Positions 1 to 8,453 of a DNA stretch of 13,514 nucleotides are shown here, piece after piece. The stretch is taken from the NCBI GenBank assembly GCA_005798925.1, contig SYID01000060.1, positions 1 through 13,514 of the forward strand. Direction: 5' to 3'. This stretch comes from Verrucomicrobiota bacterium. Its GTDB lineage: Bacteria; Verrucomicrobiota; Verrucomicrobiia; Opitutales; UBA953. Within the stretch, counting starts at the first letter, position 1. Every line of letters starts with the position of its first letter. The position numbers and the translations under genes are program-made. The notes beneath the pieces were generated by a model, which made no database searches, had not been told where the DNA came from, and worked only from the letters and a program-made list of their open reading frames with translations.

Positions 1-1
1 C

Positions 2-688
2 CGCGCCGACGCCGTGCTCAAGCGCGTGCCCGAATCGGCCAAGGACGACTTCAACGACCTGACCATCACGCTCGAGGACATGCTCGAAGGCCTGGAGGCC
101 GCCAAGGCCAAGCCCGGCCCGTCGGCCCCCGCGCCCGACCTATTCGTCGCCGCTTCCGACGCGAACTCCGCGAAGGTCGCCCGGACGCCCGCCGAGACCG
201 TCCGTATCTGCATCGAGGGCTGGTACGGCGGCTTCATCAAGACGATCTTCCCTGATTGGAAGGACCGCGAACAGGACCTCCAAGGGCTCATCGGCTTCGC
301 CTCGAAGTTCGAGGACGTCGGCGACCTGGTCGCCCAAGTGGCCCTGCTCAACGGCGAGTCCTCCGACAAGAAGGCCGAGCCGGAGGAAGACATGCTCCGC
401 CTCACGACCATCCACCAGTCCAAGGGCCTCGAGTTCCCGATCGTCTTCCTCCTCGGCTGCGCCGACGGCCTACTTCCCCTCACCCGCGCCATCGACGAAG
501 GGGACGTCGAGGAGGAGCGACGCCTCTTCTACGTGGCCTGCACGCGCGCCGAGAACATGCTGTTCCTTTTCGCCCCCCGTTTCGCGGTCTCCGGCGAAGG
601 CTACCGTCCGCTCGATCCCTGCCGTTTTCTGGAAGAAATGAGCCCGGATTGTTACGAATTGGCGGATTACGCCCATCGCCGGCTCTGA
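2..688 (+). CDS. UvrD/PcrA/Rep-type DNA helicase, C-terminal part (5' end outside window)
   Basis: This is the end of a superfamily 1A 3'-5' DNA helicase, an ATP-driven enzyme of DNA repair and replication restart. The frame is open to the left edge, so the GTG at 14 is an internal Val codon and not the start; 228 residues are visible. Residues 138-145 read HQSKGLEF, the motif V region of UvrD-type helicases, and residues 171-183 read EERRLFYVACTRA, motif VI with its ATP-contacting Arg. Before them lies the end of domain 2B/2A, with a Pro/Ala-rich linker at about residues 34-65. Only about 45 residues follow motif VI, so the long C-terminal tail of many UvrD and PcrA proteins is absent. The ATP-binding half is off the window, so I cannot say whether it is UvrD, PcrA or Rep. 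It is separated from serA by about 90 nt and is probably a separate transcript. Confidence 0.93.
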   Translation, partial: RADAVLKRVPESAKDDFNDLTITLEDMLEGLEAAKAKPGPSAPAPDLFVAASDANSAKVARTPAETVRICIEGWYGGFIKTIFPDWKDREQDLQGLIGFASKFEDVGDLVAQVALLNGESSDKKAEPEEDMLRLTTIHQSKGLEFPIVFLLGCADGLLPLTRAIDEGDVEEERRLFYVACTRAENMLFLFAPRFAVSGEGYRPLDPCRFLEEMSPDCYELADYAHRRL

Positions 689-694
689 GCCGGC
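678..694 (+). other. GC hairpin across the helicase stop codon
   Basis: GCCGGCT at 678-684 pairs perfectly with AGCCGGC at 688-694 around a 3-nt loop. The arms flank and include the TGA at 686-688. No T-run follows, so it does not meet the standard for an intrinsic terminator; it may protect a 3' end or slow ribosomes or polymerase at the gene end. It could also be chance in GC-rich DNA. Confidence 0.35.
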
Positions 695-720
695 TATGAC
701 GGACGGACAGGGGTAGGTGC

Positions 721-748
721 TTGCCTTTGCCTTGGGCGGGCATTTATG
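721..748 (+). promoter_or_regulatory. Weak candidate promoter for the serA block
   Basis: TTGCCT at 721-726 (4 of 6 to the sigma-70 -35 box) is followed after 16 nt by TTTATG at 743-748 (3 of 6 to the -10 box). The stretch 741-770 is clearly richer in A and T than its surroundings, as expected at a promoter. If correct, transcription would begin near 755, downstream of the ATG at 746, which favours the serA start at 779. The match is poor and phylum-specific promoter rules may differ. Confidence 0.2.
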
Positions 749-778
749 ACTCAATTCAAACTTTTACACGCCATCGCC

Positions 779-2383
779 ATGCCCAAGGTACTCGTCGCCG
801 ACAAGATCTCGCCCACCGGAGTCGCCCTCCTCAAAGCCCAGCCCGGCTATGAGGTCGTCGAAGCCTACGGCTCCACCCCGGAACAGATCCTGAACCTGGT
901 CGCCGACGTGGACGCCATCCTGGTCCGCTCCGAGACCCAGATCACCCGCGAAGTCCTCGCCGCCGCCCAGCGCCTCGTCTGCGTCGGCCGGGCCGGCGTA
1001 GGGGTCGACAACATCGACGTCGACGCCGCCACCGAACGCGGCGTCATCGTGATGAACACCCCCTCGGGCAACACCATCGCGACCGCCGAGCTCACCTTCA
1101 CCCACCTGCTCTCCCTCGCCCGCCCGGTGCCGGAAGCCGTCCAGTCCATGCGCGAGGGCAAGTGGGACCGCAAGACCCTGTCCGGCTCCGAGCTCTTCGG
1201 CAAGACCCTGGGCGTCCTCGGCCTCGGCCGCATCGGCGCCGAGGTCTCCAAGCGCGCCCTCGCCTTCGGCATGAAGGTCCTCGCCTACGACCCGTATCTG
1301 ACCGAAGCCCGCGCCAAGGCGCTCGGCGTGTCGATCGCGACGCTCGACGAGGTCTTCGCCCTCTCCGACTACATCACCGTCCACATGCCGCTCATCGAGA
1401 AGGGCAAGCAGGGCGCGACCGAAGGCATGGTCGACGAAGCCGCCTTCGCCAGGATGAAGAAGGGCGTGAAGATCGTGAACTGCGCCCGCGGCGGGATCGT
1501 CGACGAGGCCGCCCTCGCGGCCGCCCTCGCCTCCGGCAAGTGCGGCGGCTGCGGCTTCGACGTGTTCGTCGATGAACCCCTCGCCAAGGACCACCCGCTC
1601 CGTTCCCTCCCGAAGGCCCACCTCTCCCCGCACCTCGGCGCCTCCACCGCCGAAGCGCAGGAGAACGTCGGCGTCGAAGTCGCCGAGGCCGCGATCACCG
1701 TCCTCGGCGGCGGCTCGCCCGCCAACGCGGTCAACCTCCCCTCCGTCGATTCGCAGACGCTCGCCGCGATCAAGCCCTTCCTGTCGCTCGCCCAGAAGCT
1801 CGGCTCCATCGCGCGCCAACTCGCCGCGCCCGGACGCATCGAAGCGCTGCGTCTGACCACCTTCGGCACGGGCTCCGACCAAGGCGCCAACGCCATCGCC
1901 CGCGCCATCCAGCGCGGCTACCTCCGCGGCATCGTCGAAGGCGTCACCGACGTCAACGCCCCCGGCAAGCTGAAGGCCCTCGGCGTCGAGGTCCAATCCG
2001 TCCGTTCCTCCGCCGAGGCCGACTACAAGGAGCTCATCCTGGTCGAAGCCGTGCTCGCGGGCGGCAAGGCCGTCTCCGTCGCCGGCACGGTCATCGGCAA
2101 GGCGCAGTCGCCCCGCATCGTCTCGGTCAACGGCCGCACCCTCGAGTTCATCCCCGAAGGCAAGCTGCTCCTCATCGAGAACCAGGACCAGCCCGGCATC
2201 ATCGGCGCGCTCGGCACCCTGCTCGCCAAGGAACGCGTGAACATCGCCAACATGGCCCTCAGCCGCAGCGGCGGTTCGAACGCCCTCGCCGTCTACCAGC
2301 TCGACAGCGCCCCCGGCGACGCCGCCATCGCGGAGATCCTCCGCAATCCGGCGATCGTCAGCGCCAAGCTGATCGAAGCCTAA
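779..2383 (+). CDS. serA: D-3-phosphoglycerate dehydrogenase
   Basis: Catalyses the NAD-dependent oxidation of 3-phosphoglycerate to 3-phosphohydroxypyruvate, the first step of serine synthesis, in the cytoplasm. From the start at 779 it has 534 residues, the usual size of the long form with an intervening (ASB) domain and a C-terminal ACT domain. The Rossmann motif GLGRIG is at 148-153 with the NAD-ribose Asp at 171 (YDPY). The catalytic triad of this dehydrogenase family is visible as Arg237 (CARGG), Glu266 (VDEP) and His285 (SPHLGAS). The ACT domain, about 463-534, is where serine feedback binds in relatives. An ATG at 746 would add 11 residues, but family proteins begin at MPKVLVADKI and the 746 ATG lies in the only promoter-like stretch. 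Neither start has a clear Shine-Dalgarno site. plsY follows after 3 nt. Confidence 0.96.
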   Translation: MPKVLVADKISPTGVALLKAQPGYEVVEAYGSTPEQILNLVADVDAILVRSETQITREVLAAAQRLVCVGRAGVGVDNIDVDAATERGVIVMNTPSGNTIATAELTFTHLLSLARPVPEAVQSMREGKWDRKTLSGSELFGKTLGVLGLGRIGAEVSKRALAFGMKVLAYDPYLTEARAKALGVSIATLDEVFALSDYITVHMPLIEKGKQGATEGMVDEAAFARMKKGVKIVNCARGGIVDEAALAAALASGKCGGCGFDVFVDEPLAKDHPLRSLPKAHLSPHLGASTAEAQENVGVEVAEAAITVLGGGSPANAVNLPSVDSQTLAAIKPFLSLAQKLGSIARQLAAPGRIEALRLTTFGTGSDQGANAIARAIQRGYLRGIVEGVTDVNAPGKLKALGVEVQSVRSSAEADYKELILVEAVLAGGKAVSVAGTVIGKAQSPRIVSVNGRTLEFIPEGKLLLIENQDQPGIIGALGTLLAKERVNIANMALSRSGGSNALAVYQLDSAPGDAAIAEILRNPAIVSAKLIEA

Positions 2384-2386
2384 GCG

Positions 2387-3040
2387 ATGTTCGCGGCCAT
2401 CGGGATCTTCGCCCTGCTCGGATACCTCATCGGTTCCGTCAACTTCGCCGTGCTCGTGGCGAAGAAGCATGGCGTCGACATCCTGAAGGAAGGCTCCGGC
2501 AACCCCGGCGCCACGAACGTCAAGCGCGTGCTCGGCAAAGGCCCGGGCAACCTCGTCTTCGCCCTCGACGCCCTGAAGGGTTTCGTCGGCGCCGGCCTGC
2601 CGACGCTGGTCGGCTATGTCATCGCCTCGCAAGGCTTCGCCCTCGTCATCCCCGGGGACGCCTTCGTGCACGGCGTCGCCGGCTTCGTCGGCACCCTGCT
2701 CGGCCACTGCTTCTCCTGCTTCCTGAAGTTCAAGGGCGGCAAGGGCGTGGCCTCCACGATCGGCGGCCTCCTGGTCCTGCTTCCTGTCCCGATCCTCATC
2801 GGCGCCGCCGTCTGGGGACTGGTGTTCACGCTCTCCCGCTACGTCTCGCTGGCGTCGATCGCCCTGGGCGTCTCGCTGCCGCTCTCCTGCTGGCTCCTCC
2901 CTCTCTTCACGAAACTGACCTTCGGACAGCCGGAGTTCTGGTTCGCGGCCGCCATCGCCGCCTTCAACGTCTGGACCCACCGTTCCAACATCGGGCGCCT
3001 GCTCGCCGGCACCGAGAACCGCTTCGTGAAGCAAGCCTGA
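2387..3040 (+). CDS. plsY: Acylphosphate:glycerol-3-phosphate acyltransferase PlsY
   Basis: An integral inner-membrane enzyme that moves the acyl group from acyl-phosphate (made by PlsX) to glycerol-3-phosphate, giving lysophosphatidate, the first committed step of phospholipid synthesis. At 217 residues it has normal length. All three PlsY motifs are present: GSGNPGATNVKR at 36-47, KFKGGKGVAS at 114-123 and HRSNIGRLLAGTE at 198-210. Between them are hydrophobic segments that fit the multi-pass topology (about 3-25, 55-82, 92-113, 125-148, 153-172 and 185-197). It begins 3 nt after the serA stop and ends 10 nt before hom, so it is probably co-transcribed with, and translationally linked to, amino acid genes. 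Its product feeds the same lipid route as cdsA further downstream. No plsX is seen here. Confidence 0.96.
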   Translation: MFAAIGIFALLGYLIGSVNFAVLVAKKHGVDILKEGSGNPGATNVKRVLGKGPGNLVFALDALKGFVGAGLPTLVGYVIASQGFALVIPGDAFVHGVAGFVGTLLGHCFSCFLKFKGGKGVASTIGGLLVLLPVPILIGAAVWGLVFTLSRYVSLASIALGVSLPLSCWLLPLFTKLTFGQPEFWFAAAIAAFNVWTHRSNIGRLLAGTENRFVKQA

Positions 3041-3050
3041 CCTTTTCGCA

Positions 3051-4382
3051 ATGACCGCCCCTCGCACCATCGGCATCGGCATCCTCGGCTTCGGCACCGT
3101 CGGCCAAGGCGTCTGGAAGCACCTGCATGAGAAGCAGGCCGACCTCGAATCGCGCCTCGGCGTGAAGCTCGACCTCCGCAAGGCCTCCGTCCGCGACCTG
3201 AAGAAGAAGCGCGCGGTCAGGATCCCGGCCGCGAAACTGACCACCGACGTCAACGAGATCATCGACGACCCCAAGGTCCACGTGGTCTGCGAGCTGATCG
3301 GCGGCACCACCAAGGCCCGCGAGCTCACCCTGCGCGCCCTGCGCCTCGGCAAGGTCGTCGTCTCCGCCAACAAGGCCCTCCTCTGCGAGCATGGTCCGGA
3401 GATCTTCCGGGCCGTCCGCGCGCACGGCGGCCCGTTCCTCTTCGAAGCCAGCGGCGCCGGCGGCATCCCGAGCATCAAGGCCATCCGCGAAGGCCTCGTC
3501 GCCAACCGCTTCGAACTGATCGTCGGCATCCTCAACGGCACCTGCAACCACATCCTCACCCGCATGGGCGAGGACGGCCTCTCGTTCGCCGACGCCCTCA
3601 AGGAGGCCCAGGAACTCGGTTACGCCGAAGCCGACCCGACGCTCGACGTCGACGGCATCGACGCCTTCCATAAGGCCTCGATCCTCGCCTGGCTCGCGCA
3701 CGGCAAGTGGGCCCCGGCTGCCCGCACGCTGGTGGAGGGCATCCGCAAGATCGGCCCGGCCGACATCGACTTCGCCCGCCGCTTCGGCTTCGCGCTCAAG
3801 CACCTCGCCGTCATCCGCCGCGACTTCAAGTCCAACTGGATGACCGTCGGCGTCTACCCTTCCCTCGTCCCCAACCGCGACATCCTCGCGCGCGTCTCGG
3901 GCGTCAACAACGGCATCACCCTCCGCGGCGACGTCGTCGGCGCCACCACGCTCACCGGCCGCGGGGCGGGCGGCGACGCCACGGCCTCCGCGGTCATCGG
4001 CGACATCGTCGACGCGATCGCCGCCCTCACGGGCGCGATCCCGCAGGCCCTTTCGCCCGAGGCCCTCGCCGCCCGCGAGAAGGCGGGCCGCGCGATCCGC
4101 ATGGCCTCCATCGACGAGATCGTCTCGCCCTTCTACCTGCGGCTCTCGCTGCTCGACAAGGCGGGCGTCTCCGAAGGCGTCTATCGCATCTTCTCCAAGC
4201 ACAAGGTCTCCATCGCCCGCGTCATCCAGTATGAGCACCCCAACCAGGGCCGCGGCACGGTCACGCTCTCGACCTATCCGGTCAGCGAACGCAGGATGTC
4301 CGCGGTCTTGACAGAATTGCGCCGCCTCAAGACGGTGCTCGAGGAGCCGGTGGTGCTCCGCATCTTCTCCCCCGAATCCTGA
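3051..4382 (+). CDS. hom: Homoserine dehydrogenase with C-terminal ACT domain
   Basis: Reduces aspartate-4-semialdehyde to homoserine with NAD(P)H, the branch point to threonine and methionine; cytoplasmic. The 443 residues match the monofunctional, ACT-bearing type. The N-terminal nucleotide-binding loop is GFGTVG at 13-18. SANKALL at 105-111 holds Lys107, at the position of a conserved active-site Lys. The family signature covers about 190-210, including YAEADPT (Glu193) and Lys208. EASGAGGIP at 132-140 replaces the more usual EASVAGGIP. The ACT domain, about 359-438, is the likely site of threonine inhibition. The ATG at 3051 puts the Rossmann strand at residue 7 as usual; no Shine-Dalgarno site precedes it. 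lysC, the first enzyme of the pathway, follows after 7 nt, which places both regulated enzymes in one transcript. Confidence 0.97.
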   Translation: MTAPRTIGIGILGFGTVGQGVWKHLHEKQADLESRLGVKLDLRKASVRDLKKKRAVRIPAAKLTTDVNEIIDDPKVHVVCELIGGTTKARELTLRALRLGKVVVSANKALLCEHGPEIFRAVRAHGGPFLFEASGAGGIPSIKAIREGLVANRFELIVGILNGTCNHILTRMGEDGLSFADALKEAQELGYAEADPTLDVDGIDAFHKASILAWLAHGKWAPAARTLVEGIRKIGPADIDFARRFGFALKHLAVIRRDFKSNWMTVGVYPSLVPNRDILARVSGVNNGITLRGDVVGATTLTGRGAGGDATASAVIGDIVDAIAALTGAIPQALSPEALAAREKAGRAIRMASIDEIVSPFYLRLSLLDKAGVSEGVYRIFSKHKVSIARVIQYEHPNQGRGTVTLSTYPVSERRMSAVLTELRRLKTVLEEPVVLRIFSPES

Positions 4383-4389
4383 CCTTCCG

Positions 4390-5607
4390 GTGGCCCTCAT
4401 CGTCCAGAAATACGGCGGCACTTCCGTCGGCAACGTCGACCGCATCCAGAACGTCGCCGCCAAGATCAAGGAACAGTGGTCCAAGGGCCATCGTCTCGTC
4501 GTGGTCGTCTCCGCCCGCAGCGGCGTGACCAACGAGCTCATCGCCCGCGCCAAGGCCCTCTCGAAGCTCCCCGACGAGCGCGAGATGGACGTCCTGATGG
4601 CCGTCGGCGAACAGGAGACGATCGCCCTCACGGTCATGGCCCTCCACGCCGTCGGCGTGCCCGCCGTCTCCCGCACGGGCGCCCAGGCCGGCATCTTCAC
4701 GGACGACATCCACACCCGCGCCCGGATCACGCGCATCACCGGCGGCGACCTGCTCGCCCGGCTCGACGAAGGCAAGGTCGTCGTCGTCGCGGGCTTCCAG
4801 GGCTGCACGGACCAAGGCGAAGTCACCACCCTCGGCCGCGGCGGCTCCGACCTCACCGCCATCGCCGTCGCCGCCTCCATCAAGGCCGACCTCTGCCAGA
4901 TCTTCACCGACGTCGACGGCGTCTACACCGCCGACCCCCGCATCGTGCTCAACGCGAGCAAGCTGCCCGAGATCTCCTACGAAGAGATGCTCGAGCTAGC
5001 CTCCAGCGGCTCCAAGGTCATGCAGTCGCGCTCCGTGGAGTTCGCGCAGAAATACAACGTGCCCTTCGAGGTCCGTTCCTCCTTCAACGACCAACCCGGT
5101 ACCATCGTGAAAGCCATCGACAAGACCCTTGAAGACGCGGCCATCGCCGGCGTCGCCCTCGACCGCCTGCAGACCCGCGTCACCGTGAGCGACCTGCCGG
5201 ACAACCCCCAGGCCCTCTCCGCCCTCTTCGACGACCTCGGCGAGGCCGGCCTCAGCGTCGACATGATCATCAAGAACCTCGGGAAGGACGGGAAGGCGAA
5301 CCTGACCTTCTCCGTGACGACCGACCAGTTCTCACGCGTCGAGGCCGTCGTGGGCCAGACGCTCAGGAAGCTCGGCTCGGGCTCCGTCCGCTCCGCCGGC
5401 GAGATCTCCAAGCTGTCCATCGTAGGCGTCGGCATGATCTCGCACCCCGGCGTCGCCGGCACCCTCTTCAAGGCCCTCGCGTCCGTCGGCGTGAACAGCG
5501 AGCTCATCACGACCTCCGAGATCAAGATCTCGGTCGCGCTTGAGCCCGCCAAGGCCGACGCCGCCGTCCGCGCCGTGCACACGGCCTTCGGCCTCGACAA
5601 GGCCTGA
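4390..5607 (+). CDS. lysC: Aspartate kinase with tandem ACT domains
   Basis: Phosphorylates aspartate to 4-aspartyl phosphate, the first step toward lysine, threonine and methionine (and diaminopimelate for the cell wall). The start is GTG at 4390: it gives the standard N-terminus with KYGGTSVG at 7-14, and no other start fits. Other kinase landmarks are GRGGSDLTA at 149-157, FTDVDGVYTADPR at 172-184 and SRSVEFA at 213-219. Two ACT domains follow, about 262-335 and 341-405, in the arrangement that binds lysine and/or threonine in 400-residue aspartokinases. In some relatives an internal start yields a separate regulatory beta subunit beginning near residue 245-250; the sequence here does not settle that. 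It is a monofunctional kinase, unlike the fused ThrA type, and is paired with a separate hom just upstream. Confidence 0.97.
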   Translation: MALIVQKYGGTSVGNVDRIQNVAAKIKEQWSKGHRLVVVVSARSGVTNELIARAKALSKLPDEREMDVLMAVGEQETIALTVMALHAVGVPAVSRTGAQAGIFTDDIHTRARITRITGGDLLARLDEGKVVVVAGFQGCTDQGEVTTLGRGGSDLTAIAVAASIKADLCQIFTDVDGVYTADPRIVLNASKLPEISYEEMLELASSGSKVMQSRSVEFAQKYNVPFEVRSSFNDQPGTIVKAIDKTLEDAAIAGVALDRLQTRVTVSDLPDNPQALSALFDDLGEAGLSVDMIIKNLGKDGKANLTFSVTTDQFSRVEAVVGQTLRKLGSGSVRSAGEISKLSIVGVGMISHPGVAGTLFKALASVGVNSELITTSEIKISVALEPAKADAAVRAVHTAFGLDKA

Positions 5608-5630
5608 GGCGGCACTCCCCTCTTGCCCGC

Positions 5631-5657
5631 CGTCCCGCCCCGACCATACTCGGGACG
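5631..5657 (+). repeat. Inverted repeat directly before the TPR gene start
   Basis: CGTCCCG at 5631-5637 pairs perfectly with CGGGACG at 5651-5657, and the second arm ends on the base before the ATG at 5658. A shorter, exclusive pairing, CCCGA at 5639-5643 with TCGGG at 5650-5654 (6-nt loop), uses the same right arm. It fills half of the 50-nt lysC-TPR gap. There is no T-run, so it is not a classical terminator. By position it could limit ribosome access to the TPR start. Confidence 0.4.
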
Positions 5658-8450
5658 ATGCCGCGGTCCGCCCTCGCCACCCTCCTCGCCCTCGCCCTCG
5701 GCTTCTGGCTGACCGGACAGGCCGGAGCGCAGGAGCTGCCCCCGAACCTGCTCACCGCCGAGACCCCGAAGAGCCCGGGGACCAAGCCGGACCGGCGCGC
5801 GACCTTCCGGCTGGCCGAAGAAGCGGCGGCCGCCGGACTATCCTCGACCGCGATCGGGTTCTACGCCGATCTCCTCGCCGACCCGCGTCTCCCGGAAACC
5901 GAACGCGAGCAAGCCGGCCTGGGCCTCGCGGCGGCCTACCTTGAGCGCACCCGGACGGGCGAGGCGAAGGCGACGCTGAAGTTCCTGCCGAAGTCGCCGC
6001 GCAAGGCGCTGCGCGAAGGATTGGTCGCCCTGCTCGAGAACGACCTCGCGGACGCCCGCCGCCAGGCGGCCGCGCTGGACCTCTCCTCGCTGCCCTCGGC
6101 CGAAGTCGCCTGGGCCCATGCCTTGCGCTGGATGGTCGCGGCGGCGGACGGCGACAACCTCAACGCTAACCTCAGCCAGGAAGCCGCCGCCCGCGCCGCC
6201 GTCTCGGAGGAGCAGCGTCAACGCATCGAAGTGCTCGGTTACCGCGCGGCCATCGTCGCCGGCAAGATCGAGACCCGCACGGTCGAGGCCTTGCGCGACC
6301 TGGCCGAAGACGCGCGCGGCACGCCGCTCGCTTTCGCCTACGCCCGCAATCTGGCGCTGGCGCTCGCCCAGCTGAAAGATCCGAAGGGCGCCGCACAGGC
6401 GCTCGCCGACGCAGGCCAGCTCCCGCCGGCCCGCCAGGCCGAAGCCGACCTGCTCGCCGGCCTGATCCTCGGCGCCGACCAGGCCGCCGGCCGCGAACGG
6501 CTCAAGGAAGCGGCGCGCAACCCGGCCAACCTGGCCGTCCGCCTCACCGCCTTGCGCGCGCTCGTGGCGGCGGCCGACCCGCGCGGCGAGACCGAGCCGG
6601 GCAAGCCCGTCATGGCCGACCCGCGGGCGGTCGCCAACGAGGTCAACGACTTCCTGCTCCGCCGCAACCCGGGGCAGCTCTCCTACCATTGCCCGCGCGA
6701 CCCGCAGGTCCTTGACGCCATCCACCTCGCCCGCGCCCAGCTCATGCTGTTCGCCGGTAACCGCGAGAAAGCCCGCCAGGCGGCCGAGGACTTGCTCAAG
6801 GACGTCCCGGCCAGCCCGCTCGCCCGCGAGGCCACCCGCACGCTGGCCATCGCCGCCTGGGGCGACGGCTCCTACCGGCTCGCCTCCACGCACCTCGCCG
6901 CCCTGGCCGACAGCAGCGTCGAGCCCGAACGCGCGCTGTTGCGCATCGCGGCCGCCGACTGCCTTTTCCTGGCGAAGGACTTCCCTCTCGCCGAAAAAGC
7001 CTACGCGGCGCTCCAGCTCGACGCGGCCGACATCAGCCTGGCCGAGGACGCTTTTCACCAGCGGATCCTCTGCATGCTCGAGACCGGCGAGGACGCCGCC
7101 GCCTGGGACCGCGCCGCGGCCGCCATCGAGGAGACCGCCCGCGCGAACCGCACCCGCTCGCGCCTGCCGCTCTGGTCGGCCGCCTGGAGCCTCGTCGAGG
7201 ACGCCCGCAAGGCGAACCGTCCGGGCGAAGCCGGCCGTCTGCGGACGCGGCTCCAACCGCTGATCGCCGACGCCCGCGCCGACTACGCGCTGCGTTTCGA
7301 ATGGCAGCGCGCGCTGATCGCGATCGCGGAAGGCCAGCCGGGCCTGGCGGGCGTCGTCGCCGACGGCATCGCGCGCCGACTCGAGAACCCGCCGACCGAC
7401 CCCGAGCTCGCCGACCTGCGCAAGGCCGCTCCGGAACTCCGCGGCCACGCGGCCTTGCTCAAGGCGCGCACCGCCCTCAACACCGGCTCCGCCAAGGGCG
7501 TCGAGGAACTCGTCGAACTCCGCCGCCGCTTCGGCAAGGTGCCCGCCGCCGCGGCCTCCTACCTCGTCGAAGGCCGCCACCTCGCCGCGACCGGGCGCCA
7601 CGCCGAAGCCCAGGCACGGTTCGAGGAACTCGCCGAGGAATTCGGCCGCGAACCCGCGCTCGCGGAATTCGCCGCGCTGGGTCTCTATGAGGCCGCCGAA
7701 CAGTCCGTCCTGCGCGCGCCGAACGACGGGGAAGGCCGGCTCAAGGACGCCGTGGTGCTGCTCGAGCGCTTCACCGACGCCTTCCCCGGCAACCCGCTCC
7801 TCGCGCGGGTCACCCTGCGCCGCGCGGAGATCCTCCGCTCGCTGGGAGAGTTCGACAAAGCCCTCCTCGTGCTCGACGGCCTGATCCGCGACCGACCCAC
7901 CGATCCGGCCCGCCCGCAGGCCGAGATGGCCAGGGCCGACGCCCTCTTCGGCCTCGCCGAGCTCCGACGAGATCGCAACGGCCAGCTCGATCGCCAACGT
8001 GTCGCCCGCGCGGTGGCCGCGTATGAGCGCATCGCCGAAGCCTGGGCCAAGGATTCGCCGGAGACCCGCCTCGAAGCCTTGTACAAGTGGGCCTTGGCCC
8101 TGGCTGAACGCGCCAAGGCCGAAAGCGGGGCCGAAGCCGCCGCCAGCCGCCTCGAGGCGCGGAAGATCCTGCTTGCGCCCCTCGGCGCCCTACGCGCCGC
8201 CGACGCCCGCGCCGCAGGCGACGACGCCGGCCGTCTCTCCGCCGACGGAAGGCTCTGGCTGGCCCGCGCCATCCTGCTGACCGGGGAGCTCTGCGAACTC
8301 GACGGCGACGTCGCCGAAGCCGTCGCCGCCTACGGCATCATCGTCCACGTCAACCAAGGTCTCCCCGCCGACCGGACCCGCCTTCCCGGCCAGGCCGCCG
8401 CCGAAAGCAAACTTGCGGCCCTCCGCCGTTCCTCGTCCACTCCCCGCTGA
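5658..8450 (+). CDS. Large exported tetratricopeptide-repeat protein next to ExbB/ExbD-like genes
   Basis: A 930-residue protein with an N-terminal Sec signal: a Leu/Ala core at about 5-19 and a probable cut after AGA at 22-24 before Gln25. The mature part should lie in the periplasm. It is almost wholly alpha-helical, Ala/Leu/Arg/Glu-rich, with TPR-like helix pairs; the clearest are about 354-383, 636-672, 716-748 and 866-900, with the A-x-Y/F and G-x-x-x-A-A spacing of TPR units. I see no enzyme motif, no C-terminal membrane anchor and no TonB-type C-terminus. Four Cys lie scattered at 345, 435, 472 and 879. The exbB-like gene begins 3 nt after its stop, so the two are likely made together. 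By position it may play the role that CpoB/YbgF or TolA play beside TolQ-TolR, as scaffold or effector of the motor-like complex; this is inference and the exact function is unknown. Confidence 0.85.
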   Translation: MPRSALATLLALALGFWLTGQAGAQELPPNLLTAETPKSPGTKPDRRATFRLAEEAAAAGLSSTAIGFYADLLADPRLPETEREQAGLGLAAAYLERTRTGEAKATLKFLPKSPRKALREGLVALLENDLADARRQAAALDLSSLPSAEVAWAHALRWMVAAADGDNLNANLSQEAAARAAVSEEQRQRIEVLGYRAAIVAGKIETRTVEALRDLAEDARGTPLAFAYARNLALALAQLKDPKGAAQALADAGQLPPARQAEADLLAGLILGADQAAGRERLKEAARNPANLAVRLTALRALVAAADPRGETEPGKPVMADPRAVANEVNDFLLRRNPGQLSYHCPRDPQVLDAIHLARAQLMLFAGNREKARQAAEDLLKDVPASPLAREATRTLAIAAWGDGSYRLASTHLAALADSSVEPERALLRIAAADCLFLAKDFPLAEKAYAALQLDAADISLAEDAFHQRILCMLETGEDAAAWDRAAAAIEETARANRTRSRLPLWSAAWSLVEDARKANRPGEAGRLRTRLQPLIADARADYALRFEWQRALIAIAEGQPGLAGVVADGIARRLENPPTDPELADLRKAAPELRGHAALLKARTALNTGSAKGVEELVELRRRFGKVPAAAASYLVEGRHLAATGRHAEAQARFEELAEEFGREPALAEFAALGLYEAAEQSVLRAPNDGEGRLKDAVVLLERFTDAFPGNPLLARVTLRRAEILRSLGEFDKALLVLDGLIRDRPTDPARPQAEMARADALFGLAELRRDRNGQLDRQRVARAVAAYERIAEAWAKDSPETRLEALYKWALALAERAKAESGAEAAASRLEARKILLAPLGALRAADARAAGDDAGRLSADGRLWLARAILLTGELCELDGDVAEAVAAYGIIVHVNQGLPADRTRLPGQAAAESKLAALRRSSSTPR

Positions 8451-8453
8451 GCC

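Noticed and set aside
678..694. The hairpin at the helicase stop as an intrinsic terminator
   Set aside because: It has a good stem but no T-run after it, so I keep it only as a hairpin.
764..3601. A 945-codon open frame on the - strand opposite serA, plsY and hom
   Set aside because: Its translation is low-complexity (Gly/Ala/Asp/Glu/Arg runs) with no known domain, and the + strand genes are unmistakable. Codon bias in GC-rich DNA leaves such antisense frames open.
2964..4907. A 647-codon open frame on the - strand opposite hom and lysC
   Set aside because: No recognisable domain, and it overlaps two firmly identified genes whose motifs explain the sequence.
5838..7997. A 719-codon open frame on the - strand opposite the TPR gene
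   Set aside because: Same compositional shadow: Gly/Arg/Ala-rich, no motif. The + strand frame has a signal peptide, TPR-like helices and good gene spacing.
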